Assembly (NCBI RefSeq): GCF_000757725.1
Contig: NZ_JJMU01000009.1
Location: 1-54,388 of the forward strand
Direction of reading: 5' to 3'
Length of the DNA stretch: 54,388 nucleotides
DNA from: Sphingobacterium deserti
GTDB taxonomy: Bacteria; Bacteroidota; Bacteroidia; Sphingobacteriales; Sphingobacteriaceae
The notes beneath the pieces were generated by a model. That model was given only the letters and a program-made list of their open reading frames with translations, made no database searches and was not told the origin of the DNA. A program made the position numbers and the translations under genes. The stretch's first letter is position 1. The number at the start of each line of letters is the position of its first letter. Below are positions 32,411-40,522 of this stretch, one piece after another.

Positions 32411-32536
32411 TAGAGCAAATTTTTACATATTGCAAAGCTTTCGATGCGACATCTCGTTTAATAAAGGGAAGTGCGGCTAAAAGTAAAAAATAAAAATTTA
32501 AAAGTGAAAAGTAATCGTATTGGATCCGGCACCATT

Positions 32537-32672
32537 TCTAAGTACTAATGTCTAGATACTAAGTACTAATGTCTATATACTAAGTACTGATGTCTATATA
32601 CTAGACACTAGTATTAAAATCGATATACTAAAATCTCACTACGCAATACTGACTCCTACGCACTACCGACTT
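32537..32672. repeat. 21-base tandem repeat and dispersed repeat, copy 3
   Basis: Tandem units of 21 bases begin at 32551 (TCTAGATACTAAGTACTAATG), 32572 (TCTATATACTAAGTACTGATG) and 32593 (TCTATATACTAGACACTAG...), preceded by a partial unit from 32537. They are followed by CTCACTACGCAATACTGACT and CCTACGCACTACCGAC, related to the tracts at 46-114 and 17139-17300. The tract runs into the stop codon of the next minus-strand gene. Confidence 0.65.
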
Positions 32673-33173
32673 CTATCTCGCATTGGCTATATTAATCATT
32701 TCTAGCACTTTTTCGATGGTCGTTTTGGTGGCGTCCTTCATTTTTTGGTTTCCTGCGTAATCGGCATCCAACACCACTTTCTTACTTTTTTCTTTGTACT
32801 TATATTCAAGTTCATAACGGGGAACGTCATGCCCTTCGATGGAATCTTTACGGGGCGTGGTCATGTCATTATCTACATTCCAAAAACCCATTTCCATGGC
32901 TTTGCGATGTAGGAAAAGCAAATCGTCATCAGTTAGTTTAAGCTTTTGCTTCACGACTTGATTGCTTCTATTCACGTATTGATAATCTTGGGTAGCTGAA
33001 TTGTAAGTGTTTAGCATGGAATCTCGTGTTCCGTAGGCTATGGTGATATACTCAAAATCGGAAAAGCGATAGGGTGCGTTTTTCAACATATTGGAATAAT
33101 AGAATACACAATAGATAAAAAATGACCCAATGATACACAGTCCCAAAAAAATAGCCTTCGTTCTTTTACTCAT
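32673..33173 (-). CDS. membrane-anchored protein of unknown function
   Basis: This is a 166-residue protein. ATG at 33173 gives MSKRTKAIFLGLCIIGSFFI, a basic N-terminus and one transmembrane helix (about 6-28). The rest (about 35-166) is a mixed alpha/beta soluble domain, presumably periplasmic, with YITIAYGTRDSMLNTY, KLTDDDLLFLHRKAMEMGFW and a basic YKYKEKSKKVVLDADY strand. I recognise no family. It lies 92 bases downstream-facing from the NlpC/P60 gene on the same strand and may be independent. Confidence 0.65.
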   Translation of the reverse strand: MSKRTKAIFLGLCIIGSFFIYCVFYYSNMLKNAPYRFSDFEYITIAYGTRDSMLNTYNSATQDYQYVNRSNQVVKQKLKLTDDDLLFLHRKAMEMGFWNVDNDMTTPRKDSIEGHDVPRYELEYKYKEKSKKVVLDADYAGNQKMKDATKTTIEKVLEMINIANAR

Positions 33174-33265
33174 GACACTAATAGAATATGTCGCAAAAAT
33201 AAACAATAAGGCCGAACTTGGAACGGTAGCAGGGACAGAATCAGATAAGTTATGTAATTTGAATG

Positions 33266-33874
33266 TTAGATTTTAGGCGTACCTGCGCGCACAAAATATT
33301 TGTAGTACCAGCTATCCTTTATGTCTGATATGATGACGCCTTTACGTGTGGAAACATGCACAAACTTGTTATTATGCAAATACACACCGACATGGTCTAT
33401 GTTCTTGCCACCGAAAGAGAAAAAGATAAGATCGCCTTCTTTCAACTTGTTTTCATATTTGCGCTTTACATTGTCGCCCATATCCCGAGATGTGCGCGGC
33501 AAGTTCTTTCTGTATACCGCGTTATAGAGCATGCCCACAAAGCCGGAACAGTCTACTCCTGACTTTTGGGTGCCGCCAAAACGATGCGGGGTGCCCATCC
33601 AGTTGTCAATAAAAGTATAGAGTGATTTGTTATCCAGTTCACGCACCGATACGCCCAATAGATCGGCATAATTTTCCATTTTTGATCCAGATAGCGGCTT
33701 ACCGCGGGCATCACTTGCATCGGTAGGTATGCCTCCTTTGGCACCCACATTCCCAGATGTTAGCACACGTCCACTACCGGCAGATTTCTTTCTGGCCCCA
33801 CAAGATGTAAGCAAAAGCAACATAAAAATCAGCGGGTAAAGAACAATGTGAAAGCGCTGTATAGATTTAACCAT
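33266..33874 (-). CDS. NlpC/P60-family peptidoglycan hydrolase lipoprotein
   Basis: This 202-residue lipoprotein has a signal with C25 in LLTSC. The C-terminal NlpC/P60 domain (about 85-200) has catalytic C109 in SGVDCSGFVGMLY, H161 in NIDHVGVYL and H173 in KFVHVS, the usual Cys-His-His arrangement. It is probably an outer-membrane-anchored D,L-endopeptidase cutting peptide stems of the wall. I chose ATG at 33874 as the start: it gives a correct signal and sits 4 bases from a strong -7 box. It is divergent from the EamA transporter. Confidence 0.9.
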   Translation of the reverse strand: MVKSIQRFHIVLYPLIFMLLLLTSCGARKKSAGSGRVLTSGNVGAKGGIPTDASDARGKPLSGSKMENYADLLGVSVRELDNKSLYTFIDNWMGTPHRFGGTQKSGVDCSGFVGMLYNAVYRKNLPRTSRDMGDNVKRKYENKLKEGDLIFFSFGGKNIDHVGVYLHNNKFVHVSTRKGVIISDIKDSWYYKYFVRAGTPKI

Positions 33875-33878
33875 ATAG

Positions 33879-33909
33879 CAAATGTAATGAATGGGAAAAT
33901 GCGAGACAA
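33879..33909 (-). promoter_or_regulatory. promoter of the NlpC/P60 gene, apparently leaderless
   Basis: On the minus strand TTG (33909-33907), 20 bases, then TACATTTG (33886-33879) matches the consensus. The box ends 4 bases before the ATG at 33874. Confidence 0.55.
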
Positions 33910-33947
33910 GGATCAACTTTGTTTTTTGTAACTTGCGCCAAAATAAA

Positions 33948-34841
33948 ATGGATAGAATAAAAGGGATAGTCGCGGTTTTAATTGGTGCGGTAAGTTTTGG
34001 GATACTCTCCACCTTTGTCAAAAAAGCTTACGAGAAAGGGTTTACCCTTGGCGAGGTGACGGGTGTGCAGGCTTTATTTGGCATGTTGCTGCTATGGCTT
34101 ACGCTGTTCGTGTTGTATGTTGGCTACCGCAAATATTTTCAGCAATACGCTGCTAAAAGCAATCGCTGGATCATGCTTATCAGTGGTGTTTCAACCGGTG
34201 CCGTCAGTGTGCTTTATTACAAATGCGTGCAACTGGTTCCAGCGTCTCTCGCCATCGTTTTGCTGATGCAATATATCTGGATTGGGCAGTTAATCGCATT
34301 TATTGTATTCAAGGAGCGGCCGAAACGAAGAGATATAATTGGCATTCTTGTTATCTTGCTGGCCACTTTACTAGCGACGGGCTTGTTTGAACAGGATTTT
34401 CATGCCGTAGATCTGACGGGGATCGTTTACGGGATGCTGGCAGCGAGCGCCTATGCGGTTTTTATTATTGTTAACGGCCGCGTCGGCAATGATTATCCGC
34501 CGTTACAAAAAAGTGCCTATATGGTTTCCGGCGCCTGCCTATTTATCTTTCTACTTTTGCAACCCATTACGCTGTTTAATACGGATACATTAGTTCAAAT
34601 AGGTCCTTATGGACTGTTGCTTTCTGTTTTCGGAACTGTACTTCCGCCGGTTATGTTTGCCTATGGCATGCCCAAAATAGGGATTTCTCTGGGCAGCATT
34701 TTGAGTTCAGTGGAGTTACCGGTCGCTATCTGTATGTCTTATTTCGTGTTGCACGAACAGGTTTCTTTCTTACAAGCAATCGGTGTAATCGCTATTTTAG
34801 GGGTAGTGGTGTTTTTGAATCTGCCGCGGAAAACAACATAG
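33948..34841 (+). CDS. EamA/DMT-superfamily transporter
   Basis: This 297-residue membrane protein has ten hydrophobic segments in two EamA halves (about 3-140 and 150-295). Both halves open with similar helices (AVLIGAVSFGILSTFVKKAY; VYGMLAASAYAVFIIVNGRV), the mark of the drug/metabolite transporter superfamily. Members export amino acids, metabolites or drugs; the substrate here is unknown. I use ATG at 33948. A perfect hairpin follows the stop. Confidence 0.88.
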   Translation: MDRIKGIVAVLIGAVSFGILSTFVKKAYEKGFTLGEVTGVQALFGMLLLWLTLFVLYVGYRKYFQQYAAKSNRWIMLISGVSTGAVSVLYYKCVQLVPASLAIVLLMQYIWIGQLIAFIVFKERPKRRDIIGILVILLATLLATGLFEQDFHAVDLTGIVYGMLAASAYAVFIIVNGRVGNDYPPLQKSAYMVSGACLFIFLLLQPITLFNTDTLVQIGPYGLLLSVFGTVLPPVMFAYGMPKIGISLGSILSSVELPVAICMSYFVLHEQVSFLQAIGVIAILGVVVFLNLPRKTT

Positions 34842-34846
34842 GATTG

Positions 34847-34879
34847 CCGTCGCAAGAAACGCTTGCTTTCTTGCGACGG
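34847..34879 (+). terminator. perfect 13-bp hairpin after the EamA gene
   Basis: CCGTCGCAAGAAA (34847-34859) and TTTCTTGCGACGG (34867-34879) flank a 7-base loop. There is no long U-run. It separates the EamA gene from the convergent end of the SusCD locus and could stop transcription from both sides. Confidence 0.6.
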
Positions 34880-34909
34880 AGAGAAAAGATTGATCGGTAA
34901 ATTAGCCCC

Positions 34910-36655
34910 CTACTCCTCCCCAACAAATTCCCGTTCATATGCATTTAGAAACACCGTACCTTCGAGACCCCAAGAATCAAAGGGCTCCATATTTAGCCAG
35001 TAGTATATCTGCGGTAAGATATCTACTTGGTTTATTATCCGCTGTGGGTTTTCCGAGTCTGCAACAGGTGGCAGGTTACAAAAGTTCCTTTCTCCGATCG
35101 TCCAGATGGCCGGTCTTTCAAAAACAAAATCTGCATCGCCTATCACATCTTCCAGCAGCCCTCCTGCTCCCTCTTTGATGGGCCAGTAGGCAATTAAATC
35201 CTTATAATAGTTATCCTCCTCGGTCAGGCCGGCTTGACAATAGGTGCTCGTAATATACTCATCTGGCAAAGCGGCATTATAAATGCGGATATCGGATACA
35301 TCAAACGTGGCCGTTGTGCTTATCCAGCCAGCCATTCCACCGAGAATAAGTGGTTCATTATTTTCTAAATTTCGCCCCGTGATTTCAAAAATCTCATGTT
35401 TGTCTCCATCTGTGAATCCTTGGACATAGCGTTTACCATTTTCCTCGTAGATTTTCATGGTTAATGTGGTCCACTGGTCTGTGTTAATTCCTCGATTACT
35501 TGAGGTGTTAATACTAGCGCCACTCTCGTCGCCGATAAATGGGCTCCAAGTCGGTTTCTCTTTTGGGTCATAAAACATAAAGAGCCATCCGGGTTCGGCA
35601 TTGACATAATTAGAGCTTTTCTTTTTACCAAAAAAAGTCGGCCACCTATCTCCTCTATTTTTTAGCTTCATCTTTAGTTGCACCGTATACCCACCTGCTG
35701 TTCCAAAATTAAATGCTGTTGCTTTATCAGCAGGAACCGCTGCACGCACCGGTGCACTCCAAGGCCCGGTTAACGAAACGAACTGGCCTAAATCCGGAGC
35801 TCTTAGCCTCAAGGGTTCAAAACGTTCATTATAGAAAATTACGGGTACCTTCCGTTCCTCAAAGGACGCTCCCCCATACGAATTATCCGTTCCGCCATGA
35901 TTTGATGTTATAATAATCAGCCAATTTTCTCTCGCATAGTTTTGCCGTGCTTCAACAGCGTCTACAATTTCACCAATGTATGTATCTACTTGGTCCAGTG
36001 CCGCTTTGTAGGCCGCGTTCTCCAACGAAAATCCACCAGCAATGCCAGCGGCATTTACACTACGAAAATTTATTGTGGAAAATGTTAACCGGTCGCCGCT
36101 GTTTTTTATGCTATCTACAGCAGTCAATTTTACCTCTTCATCTGATTGAACCAGTACTCGCTGATCAGAAAGAGGAAATAGATTGTCGTACAACAAATCC
36201 CAGGAGGTTACTGATAAGCTTTGGTATAATCGTCCGGTTTCCAGCAGCCGCTGATAGACGGGTATAAAGCCGCCGTCTCCGCCCCCTTCATGGTTTGGGT
36301 TATCCGGATCGGTAACATCTGCATCAAAATCATTCCCGTTCACTCCATGCCTGCCGCTGCCTAAGCCGCTCAACATCGTTGTCCAGGTTGAAGCGTCTCC
36401 TGTATTAGCATCTGCAATTCCATCTAATGTGTATTTCGAATGCTCTAAAAGCGTGCTCAATTGTGTAGGCATGTAATCCTGCAGCTCGATCCCAGATAAG
36501 CCGTCAATAGATATCAACAGAACTTTCCTTGCCTTTTCTGTATTAGGTCCTGGGTCTTCTTCAAATACCAGGGGCGGGTCGAAGTAGCTTTTACAAGATC
36601 CAAATAAGACAGACCCTACAACAACTGCGGTAAAAAATAATTTAAACTTTTCCAT
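34910..36655 (-). CDS. phosphodiesterase-fold / LamG lipoprotein (copy A)
   Basis: This 581-residue surface lipoprotein has C21 in LFGSC. Residues about 42-280 resemble the alkaline-phosphatase/type I phosphodiesterase fold: LLISIDGLSG with D51, TWTTMLSGLGSGRHGV (90-105) and IIITSNHGG (247-255). The usual DHG motif reads NHG and the VDHAGH-type metal site reads VNAAGI, so several metal ligands seem absent. Residues about 310-470 look like a LamG jelly roll. The C-terminal part resembles the domain following LamG in Bacteroidota DUF4983 proteins. It is last in the locus, 102 bases after the M60 gene. A binding role is more likely than catalysis (inference). Confidence 0.7.
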   Translation of the reverse strand: MEKFKLFFTAVVVGSVLFGSCKSYFDPPLVFEEDPGPNTEKARKVLLISIDGLSGIELQDYMPTQLSTLLEHSKYTLDGIADANTGDASTWTTMLSGLGSGRHGVNGNDFDADVTDPDNPNHEGGGDGGFIPVYQRLLETGRLYQSLSVTSWDLLYDNLFPLSDQRVLVQSDEEVKLTAVDSIKNSGDRLTFSTINFRSVNAAGIAGGFSLENAAYKAALDQVDTYIGEIVDAVEARQNYARENWLIIITSNHGGTDNSYGGASFEERKVPVIFYNERFEPLRLRAPDLGQFVSLTGPWSAPVRAAVPADKATAFNFGTAGGYTVQLKMKLKNRGDRWPTFFGKKKSSNYVNAEPGWLFMFYDPKEKPTWSPFIGDESGASINTSSNRGINTDQWTTLTMKIYEENGKRYVQGFTDGDKHEIFEITGRNLENNEPLILGGMAGWISTTATFDVSDIRIYNAALPDEYITSTYCQAGLTEEDNYYKDLIAYWPIKEGAGGLLEDVIGDADFVFERPAIWTIGERNFCNLPPVADSENPQRIINQVDILPQIYYWLNMEPFDSWGLEGTVFLNAYEREFVGEE

Positions 36656-36757
36656 TTCGACAAAATTTGCTTATAAATAAGCTATCAAACGTGTTCGAGA
36701 CGAGATGCTACCGGCAGACGATAACGGTTTTATTTCGAAAAACGTCTTTAGCTATAC

Positions 36758-38725
36758 TTACGGTTTTATTATATCAATTTCTGCCAGGTTCGTGTATCCA
36801 CGGCCGGCTTTTCCATTTAATAGCAACACCCGAAGATATCTGCTGTTCACGTTACTAGGCAACCTAAATTCCGCCGAAGCTCCATTTCCTGAAACCATTT
36901 CGAACACGCCTGAAACATCTGTAAACGTTTCTCCATCTATACTGGTTTGTATCTTAAAATCTTTAGGTGCATCTGCTGCCGTATTGTGCCTGTTGTACAA
37001 CTTGACAGCAGCAATATCTATAGACTGCGGAAATTCCAAAGTAAAATGATGTGGCCAAGGCGGGATGGTCCCTCGCCATGGGGTATGCCAATAGGTACTA
37101 GGATTGTTATCAATCAATGCACCAGGTCCACCTCCATCTCCGGCGTCGTTCGAGCTAGCTGTTACCTTCCAAAGCATCTTGTTATAAGGCGATGTATCAA
37201 AATCTTCATCGCCTCCGGTTCTTGTTAGGGGATCAAACTTCCACACATTTTTATTCAATAAAGGCAGTCTTAATGTTTCTGAGACCTGTCGTTTGGAAAT
37301 GGTGCTGGGAAATACCCCCCAACCGATGGTGAGATAGGGTTCCATATCTATCCCCGTGAATTCAGAGAGAGACTCATAAAAAAAGTCTATCTTTGACTGA
37401 TCATTTGCTGACGTAAAGCGCGCCTCTCTAGCTTTCTTATAGATATAGGTCATAAATTCATAACCGTATCTTTCAAAAATTTGCGCATACATCATTAAAC
37501 GAATATTATGTCTCTCGCTTGCATACGGATTGTTCTGAATATCCATTCCCGCCCAATTGATCTTATCGGCTCCAACTTCACGGCTCTTAACAGCAGCAAT
37601 GTAGGGGACAGCACTAGACCATACTTCTGCAATTTTATAGCTCTGTCGGCCATTCAGCATAGATACTTTTAGGCTAAACAAATTACAAGTCACTTCTCCA
37701 TTTCCATCGAAGCTCCATGTTGACCCCATCTGCATGTTATGGCCTATTTCATGATAAGCTCCCCAGTTGCCAAATTTTATCTCCTCTAGTTCAGTTTGAG
37801 CGGTGAAAGAACTCTCGCCGTTATTGGATCGTATCGGGTAACCGGAAACCATGCCCACACCTGGCGCAAACAATACGTCGTGTACAATACGCCATTTATT
37901 GAAAGGGGCGCGATGGCGGATATCGGGATTGCCTTCCGCCATACCTGTCCAGTCCCAATAGCCACGCCTTATCATATCATCCCAAGTTTCCATCAAGACA
38001 GTGGGGTCTTCAATAGGAAATTTGGACAATCTTTTGGTTTCCAGCGCTAATACTACTCGTCGGCCTTCCAACTCAAACCAGGGCACGGAGGTTTTTTGAA
38101 CCATTTCTTGCCATTCTGCATTTGTTGTTTCGCCAAGCTTGAAACTTGCGGCTTTGGCCACGCCAGAGAATGTAATATCTACTGTCCGGCCTAGTGGGCG
38201 GCTAGGTAAAATGTAGACCAGCCCGCCGTACAAATTCCGCATGTAATTTCTGCCTGGAAACAGCGTTTGGCGTTCTGTGATGTTTAAGTCCCGTTGGGGG
38301 AAATCAATTCCTTGAGCGCTATTGTAAACGTGGGCTCCAATTTGCGCTGTCAATCCGTAGACTCCGGCAGGCACGTCCATAACAATTAATTCGCCGGCAG
38401 GAGCATAGACGCCTGTACTCTGCCAGTTACCGGGTGCTACGCTAATGCGTAGATCCATAGAGCGAATATCTTCATAATTTAAGTCGATCGTTACCACAAA
38501 ATTTTCTAAACGTGGTTCGTCAGCATTCATCAGCCCGGGAAACATTCGTGCCTGATTATACCTCGAGTAATCTATTTTAAACCTGTTGGTATCGACGTTG
38601 ACAGTTACAGTATCTTCATATTCACCGGAATTAAATCCATTCTCGAAATTGAAGCCATATTCTTTTGCGCAGGAACTTACCAGAAAGAGATACACCCCGC
38701 ATATTATACATGCTAAAAACCTCAT
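36758..38725 (-). CDS. M60-like (enhancin family) metallopeptidase with C-terminal discoidin-type domain
   Basis: This is a 655-residue lipoprotein with C19 in LVSSC. An N-terminal beta domain (about 40-180) precedes the peptidase domain. The gluzincin motif HEIGHNMQ has H325, E326 and H329, and the third ligand is probably E344 in GNGEVTCN. This fits peptidase_M60/PF13402 proteins, which cut glycosylated proteins such as mucins in gut bacteria. The C-terminal about 140 residues look like an F5/8 type C (discoidin) sugar-binding domain (ALIDNNPSTYWHTPW, RYLRVLLLNG). All catalytic residues are present. It lies 15 bases after LamG lipoprotein B in the SusCD operon. Confidence 0.88.
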   Translation of the reverse strand: MRFLACIICGVYLFLVSSCAKEYGFNFENGFNSGEYEDTVTVNVDTNRFKIDYSRYNQARMFPGLMNADEPRLENFVVTIDLNYEDIRSMDLRISVAPGNWQSTGVYAPAGELIVMDVPAGVYGLTAQIGAHVYNSAQGIDFPQRDLNITERQTLFPGRNYMRNLYGGLVYILPSRPLGRTVDITFSGVAKAASFKLGETTNAEWQEMVQKTSVPWFELEGRRVVLALETKRLSKFPIEDPTVLMETWDDMIRRGYWDWTGMAEGNPDIRHRAPFNKWRIVHDVLFAPGVGMVSGYPIRSNNGESSFTAQTELEEIKFGNWGAYHEIGHNMQMGSTWSFDGNGEVTCNLFSLKVSMLNGRQSYKIAEVWSSAVPYIAAVKSREVGADKINWAGMDIQNNPYASERHNIRLMMYAQIFERYGYEFMTYIYKKAREARFTSANDQSKIDFFYESLSEFTGIDMEPYLTIGWGVFPSTISKRQVSETLRLPLLNKNVWKFDPLTRTGGDEDFDTSPYNKMLWKVTASSNDAGDGGGPGALIDNNPSTYWHTPWRGTIPPWPHHFTLEFPQSIDIAAVKLYNRHNTAADAPKDFKIQTSIDGETFTDVSGVFEMVSGNGASAEFRLPSNVNSRYLRVLLLNGKAGRGYTNLAEIDIIKP

Positions 38726-38740
38726 TTTTTATTCCTTTCC

Positions 38741-40510
38741 TTATTGATTACTTACAAAATTTGGATTCCAGATTTGGCCGTCCAAGTTAAACTGCTCGAT
38801 ACCTTTAAAATTCATCCAGCTATAGATCATTCTTGGCACATCCACGGTGCGCAGTACAAAATGTTCAGGATTATCTGGCAAAGTGGGGCACAAGGTGGCG
38901 GCCCTTTCCGAAAAGTCATTCCAAGCATAATTTCCCTCTAATACAAAATGCCGATTGTTGGCGGTCCTGTCGCGCAATTCAGTTCCATTATCGTCTCCAG
39001 GCCAATAACCGATCAGGTTATCGTAATAAGGATCTGAACCGGGCGTTGCCATCGTGCTGCAGTATGCTTGCTTGACATGATCCACAGTTTGTGCAACATT
39101 GTAAATCCGGATGTCCGCAATGCTGTGGCTTTGGGAGGGCAAGGCCTGGGCATAGCCTGGGGCGTATCCAAGTTGTAGGGGATCGTTTGATACGCCTTGT
39201 GCTCCTGTAATTTCACTGGTTTTATACTCAACGCCGTCTCGGAATATCGTAGCATATTGCTTCCCGCCTTGTATATACACTCGTACAATAAACGAATACC
39301 AAGTTTCTAATTCTACATCAGCGATAGCTTCAGCATCGCCGACACCGGCAACTTTAAAGCGTACAAGGCCACGTGACGGTTTACCGTCTATCGTGCCCTC
39401 GTTTGGATCTGGCACAAGCATAAAAGCCCATCCCTCTTGGCTTCCTGCTGTATTTGACCGCTTACTAAAAATAGTTTGATCAGCATTTCCATAGCTATGA
39501 ACCTTTACTTTCATCTGAATAGTATATTCTTTGTTTTTCTCAATATTATAAATGGAAGCATTTTCTGCAGCAATCGTTGCCTTACCTTGGTTGCCTGTAT
39601 AACGAACCGCTGAGCTCATCCAAGCCGGATCATTGGTCTGTAGTCTTTCAACTAACCGAAAAACAAATTGCGGATTATGAATAACGACAAAGTTGTTGCG
39701 TTCTGTCTCGGCGAATATGGAACCATCATCTAATTCTGGCCGCAATGTATAACGCCCCCCAGTGGAGGAAGCAACGACGATCAACCAGCGCTCGCTAATA
39801 TAATTTTCTCGGGCCCGTATAGTACTAACCAGCTCGTTAAGCTGGCCGTCAAAACGGTTAAGTGCCTGAAGATATGCTTCTGAAGTGTAGCCTTGCGACA
39901 AGCCTATGTCATCCACCTCTTTATATGTAGCTACAACCACCGCTACGTCGTCCCTCGCCAATTCATCAACGGCGTTCGCTGTCACTTGTTGGTCATCGGT
40001 CAGGACTTGGTACTGATCTAAATCTGTTTCGCTTACTAAAGGAGCCAATGTCCTATTTGCTGTGATAAAAGCCGTACGAGCATTGGACTGCTGCTTTACG
40101 CGACTAAATAAAGTTGGGAAGTTTTCTAAATTCACCGGATCACCTTGGCTGACCACCTGATGTTTAGGATATTCCACTCCTGTAAGTAAGTCGGCATAGG
40201 CTGTTAATTCATCCTTATTTGCAGTGCTCACACTATTCCAGGATGTTACGCTACGTAAATACAAATCGCCCAATGTCGGCATCATTCCATAGTCCGTAGC
40301 TTGCCCAGCCACAATTGTTCCTACCCCGCCTTCCAGTACTACATAAGCCACTTTATATTGCGTTTCCTGCACCCCCGGATCCTGATATTCTTGATCGAAG
40401 GATAATCTGTTGGGAAACTCTTCATTGCAGGATAGGAAGGCAAAGACGCCCAAACTCGCTTTCCAGAAAGCCGTCCGCCATCTCTTCGGTTTGCTCGTTA
40501 TTGTGTTCAT
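38741..40510 (-). CDS. phosphodiesterase-fold / LamG lipoprotein (copy B, degenerate)
   Basis: This 589-residue protein is a paralogue of copy A in architecture: signal with lipobox cysteine in AFLSC, a phosphodiesterase-like fold, LamG (about 325-470) and the same type of C-terminal domain (NLIGYWPGDDN; PRMIYSWMNF). The aspartate of IDG is replaced (VVLEGG). NHGG becomes STGG (VVASSTGG), and the VDHAGH-type site reads VDDIGL. It is even further from an active metallo-hydrolase than copy A. The reading frame is intact, so the fold is likely kept for binding. It sits 12 bases after the IPT/delta-60 gene and 15 bases before the M60 peptidase. Confidence 0.7.
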   Translation of the reverse strand: MNTITSKPKRWRTAFWKASLGVFAFLSCNEEFPNRLSFDQEYQDPGVQETQYKVAYVVLEGGVGTIVAGQATDYGMMPTLGDLYLRSVTSWNSVSTANKDELTAYADLLTGVEYPKHQVVSQGDPVNLENFPTLFSRVKQQSNARTAFITANRTLAPLVSETDLDQYQVLTDDQQVTANAVDELARDDVAVVVATYKEVDDIGLSQGYTSEAYLQALNRFDGQLNELVSTIRARENYISERWLIVVASSTGGRYTLRPELDDGSIFAETERNNFVVIHNPQFVFRLVERLQTNDPAWMSSAVRYTGNQGKATIAAENASIYNIEKNKEYTIQMKVKVHSYGNADQTIFSKRSNTAGSQEGWAFMLVPDPNEGTIDGKPSRGLVRFKVAGVGDAEAIADVELETWYSFIVRVYIQGGKQYATIFRDGVEYKTSEITGAQGVSNDPLQLGYAPGYAQALPSQSHSIADIRIYNVAQTVDHVKQAYCSTMATPGSDPYYDNLIGYWPGDDNGTELRDRTANNRHFVLEGNYAWNDFSERAATLCPTLPDNPEHFVLRTVDVPRMIYSWMNFKGIEQFNLDGQIWNPNFVSNQ

Positions 40511-40522
40511 AGTTGTATTTAT

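Noticed and set aside
32257..32493. A 78-codon plus-strand frame with GHYFCRAKVTK-like sequence
   Set aside because: It overlaps the REP-like hairpin; such frames are typical by-products of this repeat and have no promoter or homologous domain that I recognise.
38741..40510. Calling LamG copy B an active alkaline phosphatase or sulfatase
   Set aside because: Key metal-ligand motifs are replaced (LEG, STGG, GL for GH), so an enzyme name would mislead.
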